Shown here: piece after piece, positions 42,565 to 52,270 of the stretch
How the letters are laid out: each line of letters opens with the position of its first letter
How positions within the stretch are numbered: position 1 is the stretch's first letter
Assembly: GCA_965199055.1 (NCBI GenBank)
Contig: CBDAQR010000003.1
Coordinates: forward strand, 992,001 to 1,056,000
Origin: CBDAQR01 sp965199055
GTDB lineage: Bacteria > Pseudomonadota > Gammaproteobacteria > Pseudomonadales > Halieaceae
DNA: 64,000 bases
Direction of reading: 5' to 3'
Notes under the pieces: generated by a model
Database searches by the model: none
Told to the model about the DNA's origin: nothing
Seen by the model: only the letters and a program-made list of their open reading frames with translations
Position numbers and translations under genes: made by a program

Positions 42565-45471
42565 TCAGGGAATAATAGGGGTGCGAGCACCGAGACCGGG
42601 CCCATACACAATCGCGTTGAGCAACATGCGGTTACTGCCAAGCGCTGCCGCGCGATAAATGGGGCGATCGGCAAACAAGATGACCTGGCCGGCGCCTTTG
42701 CGCTCCCGCACCAGGTAGGCAGAGTTAGCAATGCGCTGCGCCGCTTCCGGCCACAACAAACCGCTCATTCGCAACCGCAACTCGTATTCATCCGGCAGCG
42801 AAGCCCAGCCGATGCTGCGGGCTCCGCCGGATTCTTCTAACTCCGCCTGCGCCGCCTTCCAGCGCGAATCGCTCATCTTGCTCAGCTCACCCATGCGCAC
42901 CGGCGCCTCCGCACCGTCTGACACCATCAGTACACGGCCCTGCCCATAGCGCACGGGTAAGACCTCGTCGCTACCAAAAGTCAGCCAGTGTTTCTGGTCG
43001 GTACTGCCCGCCAGCAACGCACCCTGGGGCATGAATATCTTTTGCCAGGCATCACGTTTCTTCAGTTCCGCCTCGCTGGCAACAGCTTGTTCGCTACCCC
43101 CCGACGGCCAGGGGTAGGGCACAGATTCTGGGGCCGTGTTGGATGCCAGTGCCGTCATATCGATCTGTGTGCTCCTGGCAAGCCACTCACGTTGTAGTTG
43201 CAGGTCGTACTCGGCCGCTTTGGCAAAGCTATGTTCGATGGTGCGGCTCTTGGTGAGCTTCGATTTCGGGTCAGCAACAATGGCCGCTGCATCATTTACT
43301 GCAATCAATGTGCCGCCGCTTTCCACCCAGGCTGAAAGATTCTCAGCCGCACCAGCGGGTAAAGCTCCGACATGCACATCGGGAATGACAATCACGTTGT
43401 AGCGGCGCAGATCGACCCGACCCAGGTTCGCCAGCTCCAGATGGGAGTGACGAACGCCGAGATAGCGGTCTACGGTATGCCAGATCGTGCCGTAGTCGGT
43501 GGTATCGACGCCACGCTGGTAAACGATCGCCAGCCTGGGCTGCGAGAGCAAGGCAACATAGCGTCCGCCGATATCGGGTAACTCCCCGGTTCCCAGCCCA
43601 CTATCAAATGATCGCACCGACACATCCAGAGACGTTGCCAGCCCAGACACACTCTCGTGTAGAGAACTCCCATACTGACGGTTGTCGTTGCGATAGACGA
43701 CAACACTGCCTCGACTCACAGAGCGCCCCTCAAACGCAGTAGGCCGCGTTAGTACGCGCACCAGCAGTCCTGACTCCATGGCCCTGGCGGCAAAACTGAC
43801 GGAATGATCGTCGTCGCCCTCCACCAGATATCCCAGCGCGCCCTCGCGCACATCGATGCTTACCGCGGATGCGTTATACGCCGAGAGTTTGTCCTGCAGA
43901 TGGGTCGGGATCGTCCATGCCTCCAGTCCATAGAGCATAGTCAGGTTCCAACCCGTATCGTCATAGGAAATCGATCCCTCACCGCGCAGCAGGCTTTCGC
44001 GCTCTTTACGCAGCGTCTCTTCAAGAATGCCGGTATCAAACTCCAGCATGGTCGCGAGCAATCGCGCCTCCGGCTGGCGATTGGGAATCACGAGGCTGCC
44101 TTTTGGAATCGTTGCCCGCCCCAATGTCTCGCCGGACTGCTGCAAGGCATTGCGCACGTCGATATCTGCATCGGCTTGATAGAGTTCAAAACCCTGCAGT
44201 TCCAGCGATGCTACCAACTCCGCCATGCGCGATCGGTTGTTGGTTGGCAACACGACAAAGGTTCGATTTGCATAGGGACTACTGGCGGCAAGCACCTCCC
44301 GGCGATCCATTACGTAGTCCCGGTAGATGGCTTTCGAGTGCTGACTTAAGGACTCGAGGTTAACCATTGTCGATATCAACTGCCGGTGAACAGCATTCTT
44401 GTAGGTCTCAATGCGCCCATTGCGCTGACGCACGCCGTTCTCGGCCAATCGGGCCTGCTCATACAAAATATTCAGAGCCCCCCGATACTGGGAGTAGGTC
44501 GTGTAACCGGGATAAAGATCATCGAACAACTCGCCGTTAAACCAGGGCCAGGCCTGTTCATCAAAAGCGCGCGAATGGTCTTCGCCAAAAACCTGGTTCC
44601 ATCGCCGCAAACGCGGCGACAAATTGAAATTGACCGGCTCGCGGGAGGGCGTGAAGTGATAGTCCTCCTGCGGCCCCATCTCATGACCATCGATAACCAG
44701 CTGCGGATACCAGCTATTGATGGCCGCCACCTTGCCCCGGGTTTCCGGCTGCGTGCCGTAGATATAATCTCTATTCAGATCAAAGTAGTAATGGTTGCCG
44801 CGCCCTCGAGGCCAGGACTCCCAATGCAGCCGCGATTGATCGTCCACATTGGGCGTGCGCGAGCGCGCTTCCTGCAGATGTTTTACAAAGCGAGCGCGGC
44901 CATCCGGATTTTGCATGGGGTCGATAATAACGACCATGCCATCCAGCAACGCGTCCGTGTCGGCAGACTTGTCTGCGGCCAGGTGATACAGCGCAGCCAC
45001 AGCCGCATCCGCACCTGAGGATTCATTGCCGTGGATCGAGTAAGACATCCAGGCTACCGCCGGCAAGGACTCAATGATCTGATTGGCTTGAGGCTTAGTC
45101 AGGTTTCTTGGATCAGCGAGTTCAGCAAGGTCGCCTTTAATAGCATCGATTCGATCGAGGTTGGCAGGAGAAGAGACCACGAAGTAATGAAGCGGCCGGC
45201 CCTCATGGCTGCGCGCGTACTCGAACGGCAACACTCGTTCACTGGCCTCGGCTATGGCCAGTACCGCTTCGGTGATCTGTTCAGCTGACGCCGCTTTTTT
45301 CCCTATGGCGAATCCCAGAAACTCATCGGGGTGAGGGACTGATGAATCATATTCCCCTGTCAGTAGCAGCTGATCGTATTCCAGATCCGCGGTGGAAACC
45401 GGATTCATGAGCTCCTGGCTGAAGGCGGTAAATGGCAAGCACAATAGCAGCGCGAACAAGTAACGGGTCAT
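42565..45471 (-). CDS. Exported M14-family zinc carboxypeptidase-like protein
   Basis: This 968-residue protein has a signal peptide (RYLFALLLCLPFTAFSQ). In its N-terminal third is an M14 peptidase domain: SIHGNESSG gives zinc ligands His147 and Glu150, DPMQNPDGRARF is the specificity Arg region, and IDGHEMGPQEDYHF is probably the third zinc ligand region. The rest has no clear catalytic motif and may hold a type-1 glutamine amidotransferase-like fold. ATG 45471 is chosen over ATG 45477 for ribosome-site spacing (GAGAG about 8 bases upstream). The length is typical of large secreted M14 proteins of marine bacteria. Confidence 0.85.
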   Translation of the reverse strand: MTRYLFALLLCLPFTAFSQELMNPVSTADLEYDQLLLTGEYDSSVPHPDEFLGFAIGKKAASAEQITEAVLAIAEASERVLPFEYARSHEGRPLHYFVVSSPANLDRIDAIKGDLAELADPRNLTKPQANQIIESLPAVAWMSYSIHGNESSGADAAVAALYHLAADKSADTDALLDGMVVIIDPMQNPDGRARFVKHLQEARSRTPNVDDQSRLHWESWPRGRGNHYYFDLNRDYIYGTQPETRGKVAAINSWYPQLVIDGHEMGPQEDYHFTPSREPVNFNLSPRLRRWNQVFGEDHSRAFDEQAWPWFNGELFDDLYPGYTTYSQYRGALNILYEQARLAENGVRQRNGRIETYKNAVHRQLISTMVNLESLSQHSKAIYRDYVMDRREVLAASSPYANRTFVVLPTNNRSRMAELVASLELQGFELYQADADIDVRNALQQSGETLGRATIPKGSLVIPNRQPEARLLATMLEFDTGILEETLRKERESLLRGEGSISYDDTGWNLTMLYGLEAWTIPTHLQDKLSAYNASAVSIDVREGALGYLVEGDDDHSVSFAARAMESGLLVRVLTRPTAFEGRSVSRGSVVVYRNDNRQYGSSLHESVSGLATSLDVSVRSFDSGLGTGELPDIGGRYVALLSQPRLAIVYQRGVDTTDYGTIWHTVDRYLGVRHSHLELANLGRVDLRRYNVIVIPDVHVGALPAGAAENLSAWVESGGTLIAVNDAAAIVADPKSKLTKSRTIEHSFAKAAEYDLQLQREWLARSTQIDMTALASNTAPESVPYPWPSGGSEQAVASEAELKKRDAWQKIFMPQGALLAGSTDQKHWLTFGSDEVLPVRYGQGRVLMVSDGAEAPVRMGELSKMSDSRWKAAQAELEESGGARSIGWASLPDEYELRLRMSGLLWPEAAQRIANSAYLVRERKGAGQVILFADRPIYRAAALGSNRMLLNAIVYGPGLGARTPIIP

Positions 45472-45536
45472 AGACATTCTCTCGATGATTGCAGTCCAGA
45501 CCATAGTCGTTGCTAGCTTAGCTAGCAACTATCGAA

Positions 45537-47414
45537 TCAGTCGGCCAGCTCCGCCCAGCGCTCGTAGGCCGCCTCCAACTGCTCACCGACATTGGTAAGC
45601 TGCTGCAGGACCGCGCTCGATTCCGTGTGGTCTTGTTGATAAAAATCGGGATCGGACACCTGCGCTTCCAGCGCCAACTGCTCCGCCTCAAGCTCCTCTA
45701 TCTGGCCCGGCAGCGCTTCAAGTTCGCGCTGATCCTTATAGGAGAGTTTTTTTGGCTTTGTTGATTTCTGCGCTGACGCTGAAACCTGAGGCTGTGGTGG
45801 CGTAGACGCTTCTACCGGCTGCTCCTCGACCGGCAACAATCTGCCGCCTTTTGCCGCCCAGTCGCTATAGCCGCCAACGTACTCTCGCACCCGCCCATCG
45901 CCTTGCATAACCATGATGCTGGTTACCACCTTATCCATGAACTCGCGGTCATGGCTGACCAGTAGCACGGTGCCCTCAAAATCCAGCAGAATCTCTTCCA
46001 GCAGCTCCAGGGTCTCGATATCGAGGTCGTTGGTGGGCTCATCCAGCACGAGGAGATTGGCCGGCTTACTGAACAAACGGGCAAGAATGGCCCGGTTTTG
46101 CTCACCGCCCGACAGCGCCTTGACCGGCGTGCGAACCCGGTCGGGGCCAAACAAAAAGTCGCCGAGATAGGAGATCGCATGACGACGCTTACCATTAATC
46201 TCGATAAAGTCCTGACCACCGCAAACATTGTCGATCAAGTCCTTTTCAGGGTCGAGCTTCTGGCGCAGCTGATCGAAGTACGCTAGCTCCAGCTTCGTTC
46301 CCAGCTTAACGCTACCTTCGTTGGGGCTCAGCTCGCCCAGCATGATTTTGAGCAGCGTCGACTTGCCAACCCCGTTGGCACCAACAATGCCTATGCGATC
46401 ACCGCGGGTCACCAGCGCGGAGAAATCACTAATAACGGCATTGCCATCGTAACTGTGGGATATGTGTTCCAGCTCAGCGACTCGCTTACCGGACTTGTCT
46501 GCAGACTCCACTTTGAAATCGGCAGACCCGCTGCGCTCTCGTCGCTGGCTGCGCTCCACGCGCATCGCCTTCAAAGCTCTCACCCTGCCCTCATTGCGGG
46601 TACGGCGCGCCTTGATGCCCTGCCTTATCCACTTTTCCTCTTCTGCCAGGCGTTTATCGAATAGAGCGTTAGCCGTTTCCTCTGCGGATAATTGCTCGTC
46701 GCGAAAACGCAGAAATCCGCGGTAATCGCCTTTCCAACTGCGCAGGTGACCGCGGTCCAACTCCACGATAGTGTTGGCCAGCGCCTGCAGGAAGGCGCGG
46801 TCATGGGTAATAAATATGATGGCACCCGGATAGGCCTGAAGCTGTGACTCCAACCATTCTATGGCGGGAATATCCAAGTGGTTGGTCGGCTCGTCCAGTA
46901 GCAGGATATCAGGCTCGCTCACCAACGCCTTGCCCAGCGCCACGCGGCGACGCCAACCGCCCGACAAGGTCGACATCAAGGCATCGGCGGGCAATTGCAG
47001 CTGGCTTATAACGGTCTCGACTCGCTGCTGCAAACGCCAACCATCTCGGGCTTCCAGCTCTGCCTGGGCCCGCGCCATACCATCCATGTCATTTTCAACG
47101 ATGCAGTGGTGATAGCGCGCCAGCAGTGAGCCAACGTCCGCAAGACCACTGGCCACCACGTCGTATACATCCAGCTCATCGGCCGCTGGAAGTGACTGGT
47201 CAAGGTAGGCGATATTGATGCCATCGCGCAGCCAGCGCTCGCCACTCTCTGGAGGCAGAGTTCCCAGTAGCACCTTCAGCAACGTGCTCTTGCCAGCGCC
47301 ATTTCTGCCCAGCAAACCAATACGATCACCCGCGCTGACCTGGAATTCCACCTGGTCAAGGAGCACGTGAGTCCCATAGTTGAGGGACGCCTTGTCGAGT
47401 TTGAGTAAGGGCAT
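45537..47414 (-). CDS. uup: ABC-F ATPase Uup
   Basis: This 625-residue protein has two ABC domains: Walker A GRNGAGKSTLL and GANGVGKSTLL, signatures LSGGWRRRVALGKAL and LSGGEQNRAILARL, and Walker B LLLDEPTNHLDI and LVLDEPTNDLDI. The linker and C-terminal coiled coil (about 545-620; ALPGQIEELEAEQLALEAQV) are typical of Uup. It is a ribosome-associated ATPase that also limits transposon excision in E. coli. ATG 47414 is chosen because MPLLKLDKASL is the family start; an in-frame TTG at 47435 is possible. A 7-bp inverted repeat lies just upstream. Confidence 0.95.
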   Translation of the reverse strand: MPLLKLDKASLNYGTHVLLDQVEFQVSAGDRIGLLGRNGAGKSTLLKVLLGTLPPESGERWLRDGINIAYLDQSLPAADELDVYDVVASGLADVGSLLARYHHCIVENDMDGMARAQAELEARDGWRLQQRVETVISQLQLPADALMSTLSGGWRRRVALGKALVSEPDILLLDEPTNHLDIPAIEWLESQLQAYPGAIIFITHDRAFLQALANTIVELDRGHLRSWKGDYRGFLRFRDEQLSAEETANALFDKRLAEEEKWIRQGIKARRTRNEGRVRALKAMRVERSQRRERSGSADFKVESADKSGKRVAELEHISHSYDGNAVISDFSALVTRGDRIGIVGANGVGKSTLLKIMLGELSPNEGSVKLGTKLELAYFDQLRQKLDPEKDLIDNVCGGQDFIEINGKRRHAISYLGDFLFGPDRVRTPVKALSGGEQNRAILARLFSKPANLLVLDEPTNDLDIETLELLEEILLDFEGTVLLVSHDREFMDKVVTSIMVMQGDGRVREYVGGYSDWAAKGGRLLPVEEQPVEASTPPQPQVSASAQKSTKPKKLSYKDQRELEALPGQIEELEAEQLALEAQVSDPDFYQQDHTESSAVLQQLTNVGEQLEAAYERWAELAD

Positions 47415-47435
47415 GGGGTGCGCATTGTCCCCCAA

Positions 47436-47451
47436 GGCGTCAGGTGACGCC
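47436..47451. repeat. Inverted repeat between the MAPEG and uup genes
   Basis: GGCGTCA-GG-TGACGCC is a perfect 7-bp stem, 22 bp before uup and 19 bp beyond the MAPEG stop on the same strand. No T-tract follows; it could be an attenuator, a binding site or nothing. Confidence 0.4.
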
Positions 47452-47469
47452 AGCGCTAGTCAGCTGGGA

Positions 47470-47865
47470 TTACCGCAGGAAGCCAGTTACCAGAAGCGAA
47501 GCCAAACTGAAGAGCGACAGACCAAAGCACACCGAGCGAAGCGTCTGCTGATTAGTGTAGTAACACAGCGCGAACAGGATCCGCGCAATTACGTACGCCC
47601 ACGCGGTATAACCCGTATACGCAGGTGAAGCGCCGGACAACACACAGAACAACAGCGCGAGGATAAACACCGCTACGCTTTCGTTCGTGTTAGCCACCGT
47701 TCGACTGACACGGAACAGAATGTTGCCGTGATCGGCTTCCACCGCTGAACCAGGCGAATGCTTCGCCCGCAACCCCACGACATCGACCACGATCACCTGA
47801 ACGAACATCAGCAATGCCATCGCGCCTAACGCAGAGATGGCTGCTGTATAGGCTTCTAGCTCCAT
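47470..47865 (-). CDS. MAPEG family membrane protein
   Basis: This 131-residue protein has four hydrophobic helices and the MAPEG pattern: VGLRAKHSPG after helix 1, then RVSRTVANTNESVAVFILALL with the family's Asn-x-x-Glu. MAPEG proteins bind glutathione in the inner membrane and act in detoxification or eicosanoid-like chemistry; bacterial roles are mostly undefined. It ends 55 bp before uup and is preceded 4 bp upstream by the molybdopterin oxidoreductase gene. Confidence 0.88.
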   Translation of the reverse strand: MELEAYTAAISALGAMALLMFVQVIVVDVVGLRAKHSPGSAVEADHGNILFRVSRTVANTNESVAVFILALLFCVLSGASPAYTGYTAWAYVIARILFALCYYTNQQTLRSVCFGLSLFSLASLLVTGFLR

Positions 47866-47869
47866 CGCG

Positions 47870-50158
47870 CTAGGCCAGACTTACACTGGCGGGCACAAAC
47901 TTGTGCAGCGGCGTACCGATAAACTTATCGCGATGCGCTGGATTGGTAAGCTCATTGACGAATACCCCACCGTCCAACTCATTGCCATCTTCGTCGGTAA
48001 ATGCCATACCCTGCCCGTTCGGCACCGAAATCTGGCCGCGATGATTGCGCTCGTCGTAGGCCAATTCGACGGTCGTCTCACCGGTTTCCGTTTTCAGGCG
48101 AACGGTAGCGCCTTCGGGTAAACCAAACTGTTCGCCGTCTTCAGGATGCATGGTCAGCGCAATGGCTGCCTTGCCCTTCATCCAGCGCGGATCGCGAATC
48201 GCACAATTCGCCGTGTAAGCCCGACGCACACCGGCCACTAATGCGAAAGGATAGTCCTCAGAGGTATCCACCAATGGCTCGAGTTTCTTCAGTTCCTCCA
48301 GCTCATCGAGTAACTCGCGCATTACCAGCTGCAGCTTGCCTTCCGGGTGCGGTATACGATCGAAGGCGTCTTCGTAACTGGACTCCCCCACTACAGCGCC
48401 CGAAGGCGAATTCACCAGCCGCTGCCACAATTCAGTACCGGCACTGGGTCCGCTAATTCCCGTGCGCTCCAATTCTTTGGAATGCTTCATCGCATACACC
48501 GTGGCAAGACCCCAGGTAGCCGCCGTGGCAGCCTGCCCTTCCGGCAGAGAAGGGCCCAGCGTGCGGTAGAGCACATGCGAGATCAGACTACTGACCTTCG
48601 GATTACTCGCCATTTGCTCAAAGAACGTTGCCTGATAGGCCTCAAGGCCCTGCTCGGCAGCCATCTTCAACGCATCCAGCTCACCCTCTTCGAATTCCCC
48701 CATCGCGTCGATGATGCGCGAATGAATCTCAGGCTCCGACAAGGTGCTGTCCGGCGGCGTGAGGATTGGAGCACGCATGTGATAGATATTTTGAGGGAAG
48801 TTGCGCGGGAAGTAAGTCGCCTCCCACTTTTCATATTGGGTATGGGCAGGCAGCACGTAGTCACACTGCATGGCAGTCTCGGTCATCGCCACATCAATGC
48901 ACACACTAAATTCCAGTGAGCGAATCGCCTCACGCAGGCGATCAGCACCCGGCAAGGAATGCACTGGATTCGAACTCTCTACGATCAGCGCCCGGGGACG
49001 CTGCGGATGATCATTCAGAATTTCCTCTGCCAGGAAAGCACCGGGAAATAAATCACTGACAATAGGTGCTCCGGTGACCGGCAAAGTCTTACGGCCAATC
49101 TCTCTGCCCTCCTCATCGACGGGACCGTAGTCGATGGGAATGATATCGGCGATCTGTGTGATCATTGCCATTGTGCCCGGCTTTCCATAGTTGCCGGTAG
49201 CTAACTGCACCAGGTGGTTGAGGTAGGTCACCAAGGTCGAGTGCGGCGCCATTTGGATGCCAATGTCTTCTTCCAGAGCAAACGAATCTGCATCGGCAAT
49301 CGCTTGCGCTGCCTCAATCAACAGGGCCGGCTCGAGGCCAGCAAAGCGGGCAAAGTCTTCCACCGGTATGGCGGAAAACTCATTGATAATGGTCTCAACA
49401 CCATGGGCGTGCTCGGCTAACCAATCCATAGGCAGCTTCTGGTTCTGCACGATCCAGGCCATGATCGCGGCCATCGCCCAAGCATCCCGCCCAGGTTTCA
49501 CCGCGAGGTGAATATCAGCGTAATCGGCGGTTTCGGTTCGACGCGGGTCGACCACGATGAGCTTACGATCAGGGTCTTTCTTGATTTCGCGCAGGAAGAT
49601 ACGGGCACGATCCATACCATTACTCATGAATGGGTTCTTACCCACAAACATAGCCACCTGCGCATGATGAACCTCCGCATGCACCGGGCCACCCATCATA
49701 CGGCTCCAGACCCATGCCAGCCCGGTCTTCTCCTGCGATATGGCATTGCCCTTGTACTTAACGCCTAGTGCATTGCGCAGCGCCAGCGCATAAGTACCGC
49801 CGAGATGGTTTCCCTGGCTACCGCCGCCGTAATAAAAAATACGTTCACCGCCGTGGGAATCGCGCACGGACTTGAGCTTGCTCGCCACGTCCGCTATCGC
49901 AGTCTCCCAACTGACGGGCTCGTAACTACCGTCCGGCTGCCGTTGCATAGGGTGCAGCAGACGATTCTCATTATTCTGGTAGTAGTTGATGCGACTGGCC
50001 TTGTTGCAGATATAGCCTTTCGACGTCGGATGATCGTCATCGCCCAACACCTTGACGAACTGGCGCCCGTCATCGCCTCCCAATTGCACCTTCACCCCAC
50101 AGTTAACGAAACACAGGTTACAGGCGGTGGTTTTAAAGTCGTCAGTCGCTACTGCCAT
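47870..50158 (-). CDS. Molybdopterin-dependent oxidoreductase (formate-dehydrogenase/DMSO-reductase family)
   Basis: This 762-residue protein has an N-terminal [4Fe-4S] site (Cys13, Cys16, Cys20, Cys51; motif CNLCFVNC). The molybdopterin-bis-guanine-dinucleotide domain follows, with GYICNKASRINYY, WSRMMGGPVHAE and VVDPRRTETADYAD. The C-terminal MGD-binding barrel contains MHPEDGEQFGLPEG and TNPAHRDKFIGTPLH. No Tat signal is present, so it works in the cytoplasm. No beta or gamma subunit is adjacent, so it is a lone catalytic subunit. It is divergent from the HxlR regulator; the pair may respond to an electrophile or aldehyde. The substrate is unknown. Confidence 0.92.
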   Translation of the reverse strand: MAVATDDFKTTACNLCFVNCGVKVQLGGDDGRQFVKVLGDDDHPTSKGYICNKASRINYYQNNENRLLHPMQRQPDGSYEPVSWETAIADVASKLKSVRDSHGGERIFYYGGGSQGNHLGGTYALALRNALGVKYKGNAISQEKTGLAWVWSRMMGGPVHAEVHHAQVAMFVGKNPFMSNGMDRARIFLREIKKDPDRKLIVVDPRRTETADYADIHLAVKPGRDAWAMAAIMAWIVQNQKLPMDWLAEHAHGVETIINEFSAIPVEDFARFAGLEPALLIEAAQAIADADSFALEEDIGIQMAPHSTLVTYLNHLVQLATGNYGKPGTMAMITQIADIIPIDYGPVDEEGREIGRKTLPVTGAPIVSDLFPGAFLAEEILNDHPQRPRALIVESSNPVHSLPGADRLREAIRSLEFSVCIDVAMTETAMQCDYVLPAHTQYEKWEATYFPRNFPQNIYHMRAPILTPPDSTLSEPEIHSRIIDAMGEFEEGELDALKMAAEQGLEAYQATFFEQMASNPKVSSLISHVLYRTLGPSLPEGQAATAATWGLATVYAMKHSKELERTGISGPSAGTELWQRLVNSPSGAVVGESSYEDAFDRIPHPEGKLQLVMRELLDELEELKKLEPLVDTSEDYPFALVAGVRRAYTANCAIRDPRWMKGKAAIALTMHPEDGEQFGLPEGATVRLKTETGETTVELAYDERNHRGQISVPNGQGMAFTDEDGNELDGGVFVNELTNPAHRDKFIGTPLHKFVPASVSLA

Positions 50159-50277
50159 GGTACGTACCTCCAGCGAATCTTTGCTGCCAGCTATGAGAAG
50201 AGACCATGATTCTAATTCTATTTGGTTTTTTAAAGCAACCTATTGATCGAAGCTCCGTTCTTCTCTATCCTGCGACC

Positions 50278-50778
50278 ATGAGCCGGACATCCATCAATCA
50301 CATGCGCTGCAGCGTGGCCCAGGCTGCCGAGATCATCGGCGATAAATGGACCATGCTAATTCTGCGCGACTGCTTCCATGGGCTGAAGAGCTTCTCCCAT
50401 TTTCAGAAGAACCTGGGCGTGGCTCGCAATATCCTGGCAGATCGTCTCGATAAACTCGTCAGCCATGGTGTGCTCGAAAAGCGCGCAACTCGCCCGGGCG
50501 TGGAGCGCTACACCTACCACCTTTCAGAGAAGGGACGCGCGCTGTTCCCCACTATTATGGCCCTCATGCAGTGGGGAGATGAGTGGGTATATGATGACGA
50601 CAGCATTCCCGTAAAGATTGTTGATCGACAGGATGGCGAGCCCATTGAGCTGCTGGAAGTTCGCTCTGCCGATGGACGCCCGCTATCGCTCGCAGATGTC
50701 GGCTTTGAACCGGGCCCGGGCGCCGACCCGGCACTGGTGCGATACTACGAGAAACAACTCGGCGGAGAAACGGGCTGA
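50278..50778 (+). CDS. HxlR-family transcriptional regulator
   Basis: This 166-residue regulator has the HxlR winged helix: CSVAQAAEIIGDKWTMLILRD, then FSHFQKNLGVARNILADRL and VLEKRATRPGVERYTYHLSEKG. The C-terminal 55 residues are longer than in minimal HxlR proteins. Family members often sense formaldehyde, quinones or other electrophiles. ATG 50278 starts the domain; the in-frame ATG 50206 adds an unrelated hydrophobic lead. It is divergent from the molybdopterin oxidoreductase gene across 119 bp and likely controls it (inference). Confidence 0.88.
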   Translation: MSRTSINHMRCSVAQAAEIIGDKWTMLILRDCFHGLKSFSHFQKNLGVARNILADRLDKLVSHGVLEKRATRPGVERYTYHLSEKGRALFPTIMALMQWGDEWVYDDDSIPVKIVDRQDGEPIELLEVRSADGRPLSLADVGFEPGPGADPALVRYYEKQLGGETG

Positions 50779-50840
50779 GCAGCACCCCCGAACACGAGAG
50801 CAAACCGCTCATTGGAATAATCTGCGATCACAGCACCTCG

Positions 50841-51728
50841 GTGCTGGCGGGGCGTATTCGCGCGGCTGGCTACCGCGTGCTGCGAAAATCACCCCAGGAC
50901 TTGCAGCAGGGAACACTACCAGAGGTGGATGCTTGGGTTGTCGACTGCCCAGATGACCCGGTGGTCGCCGACGCCATGGCCTGGATCGACACACGGGTAC
51001 TGGCCCTGAGCAACCGCCCCGACCTTAGCGAACTCGAGCCCTATAGAAACTGGTGTCAGCGCATTATCAACACACTGGACAAATGGAATGCCAGCTACTG
51101 GCATGGTGGCGGCGGCATCGCCACGACATCAGCAAAGCAATGGTCAGCAGTAAAGGCTGTGTGGATTCTCGCAGGCTCCACGGGGGGAGTGAGTGCTGTT
51201 GCTGAGTTTCTCAGCAGTCTCAAGGGGACGCCCCCGGTTGCCTTTGTCTATGCACAGCATATTGATGGCGACCAACAGGAACTGCTCACCGCTATCGGCC
51301 ATGCCAATAAAAGCATTGGCTGTACACTCGCGCTGGGACGGCACTGGCTCAACCCAGGCCAACTACTGATTGTGCCGGCCAGTCATCAGCTGGTTTTCGG
51401 AAACCAGGGAGAAGTCTTCAGCAGTCGCGAGCCCTGGTCCGCGGCAGAGACCCCCAGCATCGACGAGCTGATGTTAAATATGGCGGGCATGACACCGCCA
51501 CCCCAGGGCGCCATCGTTTTCAGCGGCGCCGGTAGAGACGGCGGCAAGGGCGCTCGCGCATTGCGCCAGCGAGGCACGCAAATCTGGGCGGAAGACCCGG
51601 ATCAGGCAGCCTCCCCCTCGATGCTGTCCCATCTGATTGAGCTCAACTTATGCGACCGCATAGGCTCGCCCTCGGAACTGGCAGCGCATTTTGAGACATT
51701 GGTCACTAAACCAGACACCGCCGCCTGA
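50841..51728 (+). CDS. chpB: CheB-type methylesterase of a pilus chemosensory system (ChpB-like)
   Basis: This protein of at least 295 residues has a C-terminal CheB methylesterase domain. The likely triad is Ser113 (AGSTGG), His140 (AQHIDG) and Asp233 (SGAGRDGGKG). The N-terminal third is a degenerate receiver: no phospho-Asp pocket, with VDCPDDPVV in its place. GTG 50841 is the first standard start, but the frame is open upstream with PLIGIICDHS at 50805-50834, which looks like the missing first receiver strand. CTG 50775, overlapping the HxlR stop, could be the true start. It would remove methyl groups from PilJ. Unusually, it lies away from the pil-chp operon and on the other strand. Confidence 0.85.
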   Translation: MLAGRIRAAGYRVLRKSPQDLQQGTLPEVDAWVVDCPDDPVVADAMAWIDTRVLALSNRPDLSELEPYRNWCQRIINTLDKWNASYWHGGGGIATTSAKQWSAVKAVWILAGSTGGVSAVAEFLSSLKGTPPVAFVYAQHIDGDQQELLTAIGHANKSIGCTLALGRHWLNPGQLLIVPASHQLVFGNQGEVFSSREPWSAAETPSIDELMLNMAGMTPPPQGAIVFSGAGRDGGKGARALRQRGTQIWAEDPDQAASPSMLSHLIELNLCDRIGSPSELAAHFETLVTKPDTAA

Positions 51729-51781
51729 TCTGTCTTGAATCCCCTGTCACTGAGCGTATCTTGAGTCCTTAGCCAGTATCG

Positions 51782-52174
51782 ATGGCCGGGGTAGCCATGA
51801 TGAACACAGCAAGCGGGCGCAGCAGCGCCGCGCTGACCTACAATGAACTCTCGCGGGCGGAACTGGAAACGGTTCCTGCAAAAAGCCCGCACCGAAAGTA
51901 TCTGGTACTGCTCGCCATGTACCTTCTCAATACCGATGACCCCGGCTTACTGAGCGACGCCGCCGATTGCAGTGAGCGCAGCTTCCATTACTGCAAAAAA
52001 CGCCTGGCCGACGAAGACGGTGTCATCCTCAGCTATGACCGCACAGCGCGCCGCTATGTTCTCGTCCAGTCCGGTATTCTTAATCTGCCGCGAGTGGCAG
52101 AGCTCATGCAGCGTCACTATCCGCTGCGCTACGCACACATCGAGCGCCTGGGTGCCCAACTGCGCACCGACTGA
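51782..52174 (+). CDS. Uncharacterised protein, winged-helix-like
   Basis: This 130-residue protein has no recognised family. Residues 36-110 look like a small winged helix: RKYLVLLAMYLLNTDDPGL, then ERSFHYCKKRLADEDGV as a possible recognition helix, and a YDRTARRYVLV wing. ATG codons at 51782, 51797 and 51800 are all possible; a GGGGT precedes the latter two. It lies between chpB and the nitronate monooxygenase gene, codirectional with both. A role in regulating the chemosensory genes is possible but there is no direct support. Confidence 0.6.
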   Translation: MAGVAMMNTASGRSSAALTYNELSRAELETVPAKSPHRKYLVLLAMYLLNTDDPGLLSDAADCSERSFHYCKKRLADEDGVILSYDRTARRYVLVQSGILNLPRVAELMQRHYPLRYAHIERLGAQLRTD

Positions 52175-52270
52175 ACAAAACGGTCAACTCTCGTGTAACG
52201 CCTGATCATTGTGTGATCCCGCTAGCAGTGGCGATACTTCTGCCTCCCGAAAATAGCGGAACGAGATCAC

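Noticed and set aside
44386..45018. Rightward open frame of about 210 codons opposite the M14 peptidase gene
   Set aside because: It is antisense to a gene with clear signal peptide and zinc motifs, and its translation shows no family pattern.
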